DNA of 64,000 nucleotides from Pseudolysobacter antarcticus. GTDB lineage: Bacteria > Pseudomonadota > Gammaproteobacteria > Xanthomonadales > Rhodanobacteraceae. Both the position numbers and the translations under genes were made by a program. Under the pieces are notes generated by a model, which was not told where the DNA came from, did not search any database, and worked only from the letters and a program-made list of their open reading frames with translations. The stretch spans positions 4,464,001 to 4,528,000 of the forward strand of contig NZ_CP035704.1 in NCBI RefSeq assembly GCF_004168365.1. The letters run 5' to 3'. Each line of letters starts with the position of its first letter. Within the stretch, counting starts at the first letter, position 1. Shown piece after piece: positions 19,811 through 28,000 of this stretch.

Positions 19811-19899
19811 AACGGTTGAGGTAAGTGGCCGCTGCCGCGAAGTTGCATGAAGATGCCGCGCCGATTCGCGGCGGTCCACTTGACCGAATAGTTAGCGCC
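19811..19899 (-). repeat. attC-like recombination site interrupted by IS1182 copy 1
   Basis: On the minus strand this begins with GGCGCTAAC fifteen bases after the stop of the hypothetical gene and folds into a long imperfect hairpin. The outer arms are GTCAAGTGGACCGCC against GCGGCCACTTACC, and the inner perfect arm is GCCGCGAA / TTCGCGGC. It is cut after CAACCGTT by the IS. Joining it to the bases beyond the IS (18051-18057) gives an ending CTCAACCGTTAGGC, as in classical attC sites (core GTTRRRY). It therefore separates two cassettes. No integrase gene is nearby. Confidence 0.75.
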
Positions 19900-19927
19900 T
19901 GCGCAGGAAGTGAAAGCCTAGGTGTGT

Positions 19928-20398
19928 TTACGGCGACTGAGCATAAGTGACATGCAGGCCTCGGCTACTTGCATGCCGCAGCAATGCCACTTGGGATTTC
20001 AGAAATGATAACAAGTACGGCAGTTCATCTCCGTCGTCACTTTCGTAGAGTGGCCCCCAAGGTGAGGCATCCACTTGTAACATAGTATGGATTTCCTGAT
20101 TTGACCAAGCGTCCTGCTCCAAGAGCGCAGAGAGTGAGGACGGATCCTGTTCTATAGCCAGAAGGAGATTACTCAACTCCGTCGCTGCAAGCTCCGACTC
20201 CTTCGGGCTAAGTACAGCGGCCCGACAGCTCAAATATGACAACCCCTGTAGGCCATAGTGGGAGGCACATTTTTGGATTGCGTAACTCAGCCAATTTCTT
20301 CGCGAGTACGTATCGAGTCCTTCGCCGATCTTGTAGAGCGACGTCAAATCCAGTAACGAATCGAGCCGCTGGGGCACTTCGCCTTTGGGCAGTGTCAT
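19928..20398 (-). CDS. Hypothetical cassette protein
   Basis: A 156-residue soluble protein with no motif I recognise. It is rich in Leu and Ser with an acidic stretch (YESDDGDELPY) near residue 120, and looks alpha-helical. The ATG at 20398 has no good ribosome site; a GTG at 20425 is an alternative. The open frame continues upstream into the IS, but that part cannot be native. The gene lies between a GTTAGCC core-like sequence and the attC-like site, so it fits a gene cassette. Base composition is visibly less GC-rich than in the core genes. Confidence 0.6.
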   Translation of the reverse strand: MTLPKGEVPQRLDSLLDLTSLYKIGEGLDTYSRRNWLSYAIQKCASHYGLQGLSYLSCRAAVLSPKESELAATELSNLLLAIEQDPSSLSALLEQDAWSNQEIHTMLQVDASPWGPLYESDDGDELPYLLSFLKSQVALLRHASSRGLHVTYAQSP

Positions 20399-20453
20399 CG
20401 TTATAGAAGCGTAGTAGTTGGGCACGATTAATACGATCCAGATGAGGGCTAAC

Positions 20454-22203
20454 GAAGCTGTAGAAAAACTGGCCCCGATCTTGCTCGCAAGAAGCGAGAT
20501 GATCAAGGGAGTCGGTGATGGCGCGCTACAAAGTGGTGGACATGAGTCCGCGGCTGTTGCCGGTGGATCTGGAAGCGCAGTTGCTACCGGGCTCGTTCGC
20601 CCACGCCGTGCATCACGTCGTCGACGCGCTGGACTTATCGCTGTTCGATGCGCACTACCGCAACGATGAGGTCGGTGCGTCGGCGCATGCGCCGGCGATG
20701 TTGCTCAAGGCAGTGCTGTTGGCCTACTCGCAAGGCATGATCAGCTCACGTGCGATCGAGCGCGCGTGCCGCGACAATGTTGTGTTCATCGCGATCACGG
20801 GCGATGCCAAGCCGCACTTCACCACGATCGCGGACTTCGTCAGCCGCTCGCGGGATGCGATCGCGTCGGTGTTCGGTCAGGTACTGACGCTGCTCGGCAA
20901 GGAAGGTCTGATCGGGCGAACCATGTTCGCCATCGACGGCGTCAAACTGCCGTCGAATGCCTCGAAGCACCGCTCCGGCACACGCGCGGAGTTTCTCGCG
21001 CAAGCACAGAAGATGGAGCGTGCCGCCAAGACCATGCTCGACCGTCATCAGGCCAACGATGCCGGCAGCGCCGAGACCGTCATGGATGCGAAGGCGACCG
21101 CACGCATCGAGCGCCTGACGAAGGAAGCAGCGAAGCTGCGCACGTGGCTAATCGAGAACCCCACCGACCGCGCCGGTACGCGCGGATCGATCCGTAAATC
21201 CAACCGCACCGACAACGCCTCGGCCAAGCTGGCTACCGACAAAGGGGTGATCCAAGGCTACTGCGGCGTCGCTGTCGTCGATGCTGCACATCAGGTCATT
21301 GTCGAGGCCTCGGCGCATGGCACCGGATCGGAACAAGAGCTGCTGCTGCCGGTGCTGGATGCCTGCGCCTATCAACGCAACGCCACCACGCTGATCACCG
21401 CCGATGCCGGTTATCACTGCGAAGCCAACCTCGCCGCACTGGCCGAACGCGGTATCGATGCATTGATTGCCGACAACCAGATGCGCCGTCGCGACGAACG
21501 GTTTGCCGAGCAGGGCAAACACACGAGCAAGCCCGATCCGCTTTACGACAAATCACGTCGAGCAAAGAAACCGCGCCTGTTTGGCAGCGAGGATTTCATC
21601 ATCGCAGCAGATCATTCGCACGCCATCTGCCCGGCCGGTCAACGGCTGTATCGCAATGGCAAGGACTGCACCATCGGTAGTTACGCCGCCATCAAGTTCC
21701 GCGCGCCGGCAGCGACGTGCGAGCACTGCACACGACGAGCGCAATGCCTGCGCAAACCCGAGACGACACCGGCACGGCAAGTCGCCGTGCTCACGCGCAA
21801 AGCCATCGCCACGCACACGCAACGCATGCGCGAACGCATCGACAGTGACGAAGGCCGCGAACAGTATGGAAGACGCTTCGCCACGGTCGAGCCGGTGTTC
21901 GGTAACCTGCGCCACAACAAACGGCTCAACCGCTTCACCCTGCGTGGCCAGACAAAGGTGGATGGTCAATGGAAGCTGTTCGCTCTGGTGCACAACATCG
22001 AGAAGTGGGCGAACTACCGAAAAGCAGCATGAAGGCAACGGAAAAGCCCGCGCGCTTCGAGGGTTTTACGCATCAGGCAGCTATGGCCCGGATGCCGACG
22101 CGCACCACGAGCGCGTCGGCAGACAAACACCCTGACATGCAGCGTTCTCATATCGCCGCGAAGATCATCGCGCGTGCTCGAAAAGGGGTTTTTCTACAGC
22201 CTC
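20454..22203 (+). mobile_element. IS1182-family insertion sequence, copy 2 (1750 bp)
   Basis: Same length, orientation and ends as copy 1, and as far as I can compare identical in sequence. It is flanked by AAC at 20451-20453 and 22204-22206. Without it the minus strand reads CTCTCCCGTTAGCCC, again a GTTRRRY-like core at the 5' border of a cassette. Two identical copies in direct orientation bracket the hypothetical cassette. Confidence 0.88.
20518..22032 (+). CDS. IS1182-family transposase, copy 2
   Basis: A 504-residue DDE transposase with the same sequence as the protein of copy 1, including the acidic residues in AIDGVKLP, TADAGYH and VEPVFGN. The frame and the ribosome site are intact. 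The lack of differences between the copies points to recent transposition or gene conversion. Confidence 0.9.
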   Translation: MARYKVVDMSPRLLPVDLEAQLLPGSFAHAVHHVVDALDLSLFDAHYRNDEVGASAHAPAMLLKAVLLAYSQGMISSRAIERACRDNVVFIAITGDAKPHFTTIADFVSRSRDAIASVFGQVLTLLGKEGLIGRTMFAIDGVKLPSNASKHRSGTRAEFLAQAQKMERAAKTMLDRHQANDAGSAETVMDAKATARIERLTKEAAKLRTWLIENPTDRAGTRGSIRKSNRTDNASAKLATDKGVIQGYCGVAVVDAAHQVIVEASAHGTGSEQELLLPVLDACAYQRNATTLITADAGYHCEANLAALAERGIDALIADNQMRRRDERFAEQGKHTSKPDPLYDKSRRAKKPRLFGSEDFIIAADHSHAICPAGQRLYRNGKDCTIGSYAAIKFRAPAATCEHCTRRAQCLRKPETTPARQVAVLTRKAIATHTQRMRERIDSDEGREQYGRRFATVEPVFGNLRHNKRLNRFTLRGQTKVDGQWKLFALVHNIEKWANYRKAA

Positions 22204-22241
22204 AACGGGAGAGTTCCTACGAAAAAGTGGACACCCTGTTA

Positions 22242-22380
22242 ATTTGCACACGGGATTGAGCCAAGTTTTCGCGAAACTTGGGGCCACCCCAGCGCGCGCT
22301 ACGTTTTATGCATCATGCATTTAGCTCCGAATTGCCGGCTGACGACTCGATGAAAACTGGGCTCAATCCCGTGTGCAAAT
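22242..22380. repeat. 139-bp palindromic unit with nested hairpin
   Basis: Perfect 21-bp inverted repeats (ATTTGCACACGGGATTGAGCC at 22242-22262 and its complement at 22360-22380) enclose 97 bases. Inside, CCAAGTTT-TCGCG-AAACTTGG forms a second hairpin at 22261-22281. No gene is inside. This is the form of a miniature mobile element or of a structured recombination site. Confidence 0.65.
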
Positions 22381-22550
22381 CAACACCGTAGTGCGCCTGG
22401 CGAAGCCGCCTGACTATGACGAAACGCAGGCTCAGCTATAGAGTAAAATCTTCTAAACCGCTGGCTTTGGCACGACAACCTTTACTCAATTCCAAACGTT
22501 CGTTTGAAAATCGGTCGCGCGCGTGGTCACGAAATAGTCACGAAGGATTT

Positions 22551-22627
22551 TGGCGCGCCCGGAGGGATTCGAACCCCCGACACCCGGCTTCGGAAGCCGG
22601 TACTCTATCCAGCTGAGCTACGGGCGC
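22551..22627 (-). tRNA. tRNA-Arg (anticodon CCG)
   Basis: A complete cloverleaf: 7-bp acceptor stem GCGCCCG/CGGGCGC, D arm with AGCTCAGCTGGATAGAGTA, anticodon arm CCGGC-TTCCGAA-GCCGG with anticodon CCG, T arm with GGTTCGAATCC, and an encoded CCA at 22551-22553. The anticodon reads CGG codons for Arg. It sits at the edge of the island, and its 3' end has a second, inverted partial copy at 22857. Confidence 0.95.
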
Positions 22628-22713
22628 ATTTATAAAAGAGTTTTTCCAGCAAGGCTCGAAAAAGGAGTAAAGCCTTCGTGCCCGAAAATAACTATACCGC
22701 AACTGCTGAGTTA

Positions 22714-22756
22714 CGCCTTCGGAAGCCACTACTCTATCCAGCTGAGCTACGGGCGC
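22714..22756 (-). pseudogene. 5' half of a second tRNA-Arg
   Basis: The minus strand repeats the first 27 bases of the intact tRNA (acceptor 5' strand and D arm) and the TTCCGAAG anticodon loop, then departs. The T arm and the 3' acceptor strand are missing, so it cannot fold as a tRNA. It is probably the broken remainder of a tandem tRNA copy. Confidence 0.75.
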
Positions 22757-22856
22757 ATTACGTTGCGGGTTTTTTCTGAACATGAGCGGTTTGGACCAAA
22801 GCGTTTGCGCCCACGAACTTTAGTATAACCTACTTAGAGTGCTGCTTTGCGAAGCC

Positions 22857-22875
22857 GGAATCCCTCCGGACGCCA
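22857..22875 (+). repeat. Inverted copy of tRNA-Arg 3' end
   Basis: GGAATCCCTCCGGACGCCA on the plus strand matches the end of the tRNA (GAATCCCTCCGGGCGCGCCA) except for one change and a 2-base gap. Similarity continues for about 15 bases into the tRNA's 3' flank. tRNA 3' ends are usual attachment sites of integrative elements, so this may be an old attachment-site remnant. Confidence 0.5.
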
Positions 22876-23020
22876 AAGTTCTTCGTCCCTTTCATACCCA
22901 TAGATCTGGCACCCTCAAGTAAAGACGAGGGGTTCCCAACGTAGCCACGGTGACGTATCTGCACCGCTTCCATACGGATATCGCCAATTCCGACAAATTA
23001 TCGTATCGCCAAACGTTAGC

Positions 23021-23792
23021 AGGCTGTTGAGAAACTCCGCTCCGCGAAATTTGTCATAGTCGCAGTCAATCCTGAGATGAGTCGAGCGATGCGCGGAGCA
23101 GATGTACAACAGCTGGGAATGTTCTCCTACGTGTCGGTCGAAGACCGCGTGCCCGTCGATCATCCGATCCGTAAACTGCGGGTTCTGGTGGATGTGATCT
23201 TGAAGGAACTGGACGAGGTGCTGGCGTCGCGCTATGCGGCCGGCGGTCGCGAATCGATTCCGCCGGAGCGGCTGTTGCGTGCCTCGCTGTTGCAGGTGGT
23301 CTACAGCGTGCGCAGCGAACGGCTGCTGATGGAACAGCTGAGCTACAGCCTGCTGTTTCGCTGGTTCGTGGGTCTGAACATCGACGATCCGGTGTGGGAT
23401 CATTCGACGTTTTCGTTCAATCGCGAGCGGCTGTTCGATGCCGAGATCGCGCAGCGATTCTTCGAACACGCGGTGCTGCTGGCACGGCTGCAAGACCTGG
23501 TCAGTGATGAGCACTTTTCGGTGGATGGCACGCTGCTGGAGGCATGGGCCTCGCACAAGAGCTTTCGCCCGAAGGACGGTAACGACGACAGCGATGGCGG
23601 CGACTTCCGCGGCCAGACACGGCGCAACGACACGCGCGCGCCTCAACCACGGATCCGGATGCCCGCCTGATGCGCAAGGGCAAAGGCAAGGAAGCACGCT
23701 TGAGCTACTTGGCCAATACGCTGATGGAGAATCGCCATTGTCTGCTGGTCGACGTTGACGTGCGTCACGCCAGCGGCACCGGCGAGCGCGAC
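23021..23792 (+). pseudogene. Broken IS5-type transposase (DUF772 class)
   Basis: The frame from ATG 23077 encodes the N-terminal part of a transposase (MFSYVSVEDRVPVDHP, then DDPVWDHSTFSFNRERL and DEHFSVDGTLLEAWAS with the first catalytic Asp). Near 23633-23641 a GCGCGC run carries two extra bases, shifting the frame. The expected continuation ASTTDPDARLMRKGKGKEA resumes in the next frame and runs to GERD at 23792, where similarity ends. The catalytic C-terminus is gone. A left end (AGGCTGTTGAGAAACTC) is visible at 23021; no right end is seen. The gene cannot make an active enzyme. Confidence 0.82.
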
Positions 23793-24246
23793 GTTGACGG
23801 TCTAAAGTCAACGGCACCGGTTCCATCCGCCATAGACGAGGAGAAATGCTTGTCTTTCAGGCAGAAAAAGCTTGCTTCGCCAATTTAATGAGCGTGGGGT
23901 TAAGAGTGTCGCGGGTACTGGCGGGAATAACAGCCGCTTAGCATTCCCGCGGTCGCGATCAAGACGACTAAGCAGCAATAAGTGCAGCTCTTACGTCGGT
24001 TGCATGCGTTCAGGGGCTAGGATTGCAAGGGGGTGATCGATCAGCTGCATGTCATGCTGCTGGTTTCTTCGCTTGAGCATGCGCATAAGCACGTTCAACG
24101 GTTACTTCCGAATAGCCGCGAGCTATTTTTGCCTAGTCAGCAAATGCGAAGAGCGTGGCGGCGGACCCTGCCATAGCGGATATTTTGAACCGTAACTGAC
24201 CACGCGTTATGTCGCCTGTTCAATTCGCTCAGGGCCGTCCAGTGCG
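23793..24246. other. Gene-free stretch between transposase remnant and regulator
   Basis: No supported gene in about 450 bp. A small hairpin (GTTGAC-GGTCTAAA-GTCAAC) lies at its start. On the minus strand between about 24060 and 24130 a stretch reads like a protein C-terminus (GYSEVTVERAYAHAQAKKPAA and stop), but a TAG just upstream breaks it, so at most it is a decayed gene end. Confidence 0.5.
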
Positions 24247-24639
24247 TCACACAAAATCCTCAAACCACACCACAAACTTTTCGCGTTTTTTCTGCGGGAT
24301 TTTGCGAAACGCCAACAACAGGCGCTCTTCGAACAGGTCGCGCGCGAAGGATTCCGCGGCAATGGTGGGTGATTCCAACTGCGAATCCACGGTGACACCA
24401 CGCCCGGTGGCAAGCCACTCGAACGCGACGCCGGTGCATTTTGCGACACGCACCATATGCTCGACTGTTGGCGAGGTGCCGGTGCGGCCTTCCCATTGCG
24501 CGACGGCGCTGGGAACAACGCCGACACGATCGGCCAATCCGACCTGACTGAGCTTTGCCAGGCGACGCGCATGACGAATGCGATCGGGCAACGGACCGGA
24601 AAAACGACTATCGGTGGAACGACGATTGGTTGGCGGCAT
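24247..24639 (-). CDS. XRE-family (Cro/CI-type) transcriptional regulator
   Basis: A 130-residue protein. Residues 18-75 form a helix-turn-helix of the XRE type (RIRHARRLAKLSQVGLADRV, then VVPSAVAQWEGRTG). The C-terminal half is alpha-helical, with no peptidase or ligand domain seen. A strong GAGGGGG site precedes the ATG at 24639. It diverges from the nine-gene oxidase operon across 450 bp, so it may control that operon or only itself; this is inferred from position. It could also belong to the mobile island next to it. Confidence 0.85.
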   Translation of the reverse strand: MPPTNRRSTDSRFSGPLPDRIRHARRLAKLSQVGLADRVGVVPSAVAQWEGRTGTSPTVEHMVRVAKCTGVAFEWLATGRGVTVDSQLESPTIAAESFARDLFEERLLLAFRKIPQKKREKFVVWFEDFV

Positions 24640-24711
24640 GAGTCCCCCTCAGCTCGGCTAATGCGCTCAGTAAATCTAACATTAAACACTCATCTGCGCT
24701 GCGTGCGGTTT

Positions 24712-24722
24712 TCACTTTGTGA
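24712..24722. promoter_or_regulatory. Candidate operator dyad TCAC-N3-GTGA
   Basis: TCACTTTGTGA is a perfect short dyad about 73 bp upstream of the regulator start, followed by further TTTCACA repeats. XRE repressors often bind such dyads near their own promoter. The assignment is a guess from symmetry and position. Confidence 0.35.
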
Positions 24723-25007
24723 CGCCGCTCACATCTTGTTTCACACATTTTTTCACATTCGTAACGGTGTCGACCAGCGCCACTCAGTTGCGCTAATGAC
24801 AATCCGCCGAGGGCGCGATGGCTCGCGATAAAAATACTGGCTAAGTTACGAGCAGGGCAAAAAAAGCTACGACAAGGGGAATGTCGATCACGCTGGTGAC
24901 GGTCGTCCGCGATTGCGCGCGGGTCGCCGCTCAACCGTGAACAACGCCGGGAATTCAAACTTTTTTTCAATCGCTTGCTGCTGGTTATCTGACATGTGTG
25001 GCCTGCC

Positions 25008-25037
25008 GTTTCAGGGATGAGTCAACAACCCTGAAAC
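25008..25037 (+). promoter_or_regulatory. Leader hairpin upstream of the oxidase operon
   Basis: Perfect 9-bp arms GTTTCAGGG / CCCTGAAAC with a 12-base loop, 52 bases before the oxidase ATG. It has no T-run, so it is not an obvious terminator. It may stabilise the message or be a protein-binding dyad. Confidence 0.4.
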
Positions 25038-25089
25038 GACCCGAGGTTGCGCTGTCTGCACGGGTGCCGAACAACTTCGGAGGGGAACC

Positions 25090-28000
25090 ATGCAACAAAA
25101 CATATCCCGGTTTTATGTCACCGCTGCGCTGTTTTTTCTGCTCGGCCACGGCCAAGTCGCAGGCGCAGTCGACACCGCGCAGCGCTGCGAATCGCTAGTC
25201 AAGGCGGATGTGGTCGCGCTGGATCAGGCGTTTCAGGTCAACCGGCTCGGCACTACGCGCACCGATGGCGAAATTTACGCGCTGCGTGCGGACGTGGTTT
25301 CCACCGATGCCAATAGCCGCGATCTGCGCCCCGGCCAAGTGATGTTGCGATCGGACAAACGTCCGCGCCCGATGGTGTTGCGCGTGAATGCCGGCAGCTG
25401 CCTGGAGATCACGTTCACCAACCTGCTCGATCCGAAGCAGAAAGACCCCATGCAGCCGGTGACGCGCAATGCATCGATGCACGCCGCCGGCATGCAGGCG
25501 ATCGACAGCATCGCCGATGACGGCACGTGGGTCGGGCAGAATCCGATCATTGGCAATGGACAAATGAGTGGTCTCGTCGCGCCCGGCGCAACCATCGTGT
25601 ATCGATTGTTTGCGCAGGAAGAAGGCACCAATCTGCTCTCCAGCACCGCGGCGCAATACAACAATTTCAACCCGATGCAGATTTCCACTGGCTTGTTCGG
25701 CGTGGTCACGGTGGAGCCGCGCGGCAGCGAGTGGTATCGCAGCCAGGTGTCGGAAGCCGACATGAAACTCGCGACGCGCGGCGCGCTGCCGGACGGCCAT
25801 CCCAAGATCGACTACAACGCCGTTTTTCCGCTCGGCCATGCGCATGCGGGCACGCCGATTTTGCGCATGATCGATAGTCAGGGCCGCATCGTCCATACCG
25901 ATTTGACCGCGATCATTACCGGCCCGAATCGCGGCCAACTCGCTGGCGGCGCGGACGACAATCCGATGTTGCCTGATCGAAACCAGCCATTCCGCGAAGT
26001 CTCGGTGGTGTATCACGAGTCGCAGGATGTGGTGCAGGCGTTTCCGTACTTCATGTCCGCGACAAATAGCCAGGTGCCGCGCAACGATGCCGGTGCGGAT
26101 ACGTTCGCGATCAACTATGGCATCGGCGGCATCGCGCCCGAAGTGCTGGCGAACCGCATCGGCGTTGGTCCAGCGGCGGATTGTCCTGAGTGCAAGTTCG
26201 AGGAATTTTTCCTGAGCTCGTGGGCGATCGGTGATCCGGCGTTGGTCGTGGATGTGCCGGCCAACGCGCCATGCACAACCGCCGAGTTGCAAGATCTCAC
26301 GCTCAAGTTCGACGCCGATCCGCTCACGTTCAACCCGACCAATCCGTGCAAACCCACTGGCGGCAAAAAAGCGACCAAGGCGTTTTATCCGGACGATCCG
26401 TCCAACGTGTATCACTCCTATCTCGGCGATCATGTGCGTTTTCGCGTGCTGCATGCCGGCGCCGCGGTGCATCACATCCATCACCATCATGCGCATCAGT
26501 GGCTGCGCAATCCCGACAGCGACGAGAGCAGTTATCTTGATTCGCAAGCGGTTGGGCCCGGTTCGTCGTTCACTGCCGAACTGGTTTTCGGCGGTAGCGG
26601 CAATCGCAATCTGACCACCGGCGATTCGATATTCCACTGTCATTTTTATCCGCATTTCGCCGCAGGAATGTGGGCGCTGTATCGCGTGCACGACGTGTTC
26701 GAAGGCGGCACCGCGCTCGACGAACAAGGCCGGCCACGCGCCGATGCGCGTGCGTTGCCAGATGGCGAAATCATGCGCGGCACGCCGATTCCGGCAGTCG
26801 TGCCGTTGCCGTTGTATGCGATGGCGCCGATCCCCGCACCGGTGAAAATCATCGAGGGCCAAGCGCATATGAGCGGCGATGGCCATCCGGGATTTCCGTT
26901 CTTCGTGCCGGGTGTCGCCGGTCATCGTGCGCCGCATCCGCCGCTGGATTTCGCGACTGATCCGACGACCAAAGAATCGCTCGACGGCGGACTGCCGCGC
27001 CACATGATCCAGGCCGCGACGATCGCCAACGAACAGCACACCGCGCTCGACTGGTCGAAAGATCTGCTGACCATCAAGGCCTATCAATTGCCGGAAAAAG
27101 GCACGCCGCAGGAACTCACCGCGATGGCGTATTTCGGCCATCAACTGCATGCGAGTTTCACGCCGGAAGGTGCGCCGCAACCGTTCAAGGTGAACGGTCT
27201 GCCGCGCGGCCCGCAGCCCGGCGCGCCATTCGCCGATCCGGCCGTGGTTGATGGCAAGGCTGTAGGCAATCCGCTGCGCAATTACCGAGGCGTGAATCTG
27301 CAACTCGATGTTGCGTTCAACAAGGCCGGCTGGCATTTCCCGCAGCAGCGCATTCTTTCGTTGTGGGGTGACGTGAAGGATTACGTCGAAGGCCGCAAGC
27401 CGCCCGAGCCGCTGTTTTTCCGCGCCGCCAACAACGATGTGATCGAGTATTGGCACACCAATCTGATCCCGGCGTATTACGAACTGGACGACTTCGAAGT
27501 GCGCACGCCGACCGATATTCTCGGCCAGCATATCCATCTCGTGAAGTTCGATGTGCTCGCCTCCGATGGCGCGGCCAACGGCTTCAATTACGAAGACGGC
27601 ACGTTCAGTCCGGAAGAAGTGCGCGAGCGCATCCACAGCATCAACCAGACCGGTGGTTTGTGGGATGCGACGCACAAGCAACAGCGCAAGCTCACGGCGA
27701 AATCGATCAAGGAACTCGGCAACGGCCCGTCGCCCGGAAGCCTCGCATGGATTGGCGCGCAGGCTACCGTGCAGCGTTGGTGGCTCGATCCGCTCATGAA
27801 CCAGCCGGCACCGGTGACCGACAAGGATCGCACCTACATGACCGTGTTCACGCACGATCATTTCGGGCCGTCCACGCACCAGATGGTCGGCTTGTATGGC
27901 GGCCTGCTGATCGAACCGACCGACACGACGTGGACTTCACTCGATGGCAAAATCCAGTTCGGCGTGCGCTACGACGGTGGCCCAACCAGCTATGCCGCGA

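Larger units (their letters stand above)
24640..25089. promoter_or_regulatory. Divergent control region between XRE regulator and oxidase operon
   Basis: A 450-bp spacer, AT-richer than its surroundings near 24700-24770, holding promoters for both directions. It contains a TCAC-TTT-GTGA dyad and two more TTTCACA copies (around 24740 and 24752), and a long leader with a 9-bp hairpin before the oxidase gene. The oxidase start has a very strong ribosome site (GGAGGGG, 25079-25085). Exact promoter boxes could not be fixed. Confidence 0.55.

Noticed and set aside
24060-24140. Apparent protein C-terminus on the minus strand (ends AQAKKPAA)
   Set aside because: An in-frame TAG just upstream and no start; at most a decayed gene end.
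24608-24970. Minus-strand open frame of 120 codons in the divergent control region
   Set aside because: It overlaps the start of the XRE gene on the same strand and has no protein-like composition or family.
25195-27879. Very long open frame antisense to the multicopper oxidase (also 27937-29631, 30675-32333, 34838-36931 and, opposite the giant glycosyltransferase, 3812-5530)
   Set aside because: They mirror codon positions of strongly supported genes in GC-rich DNA, have Arg/His-rich composition without domains, and lack ribosome sites.
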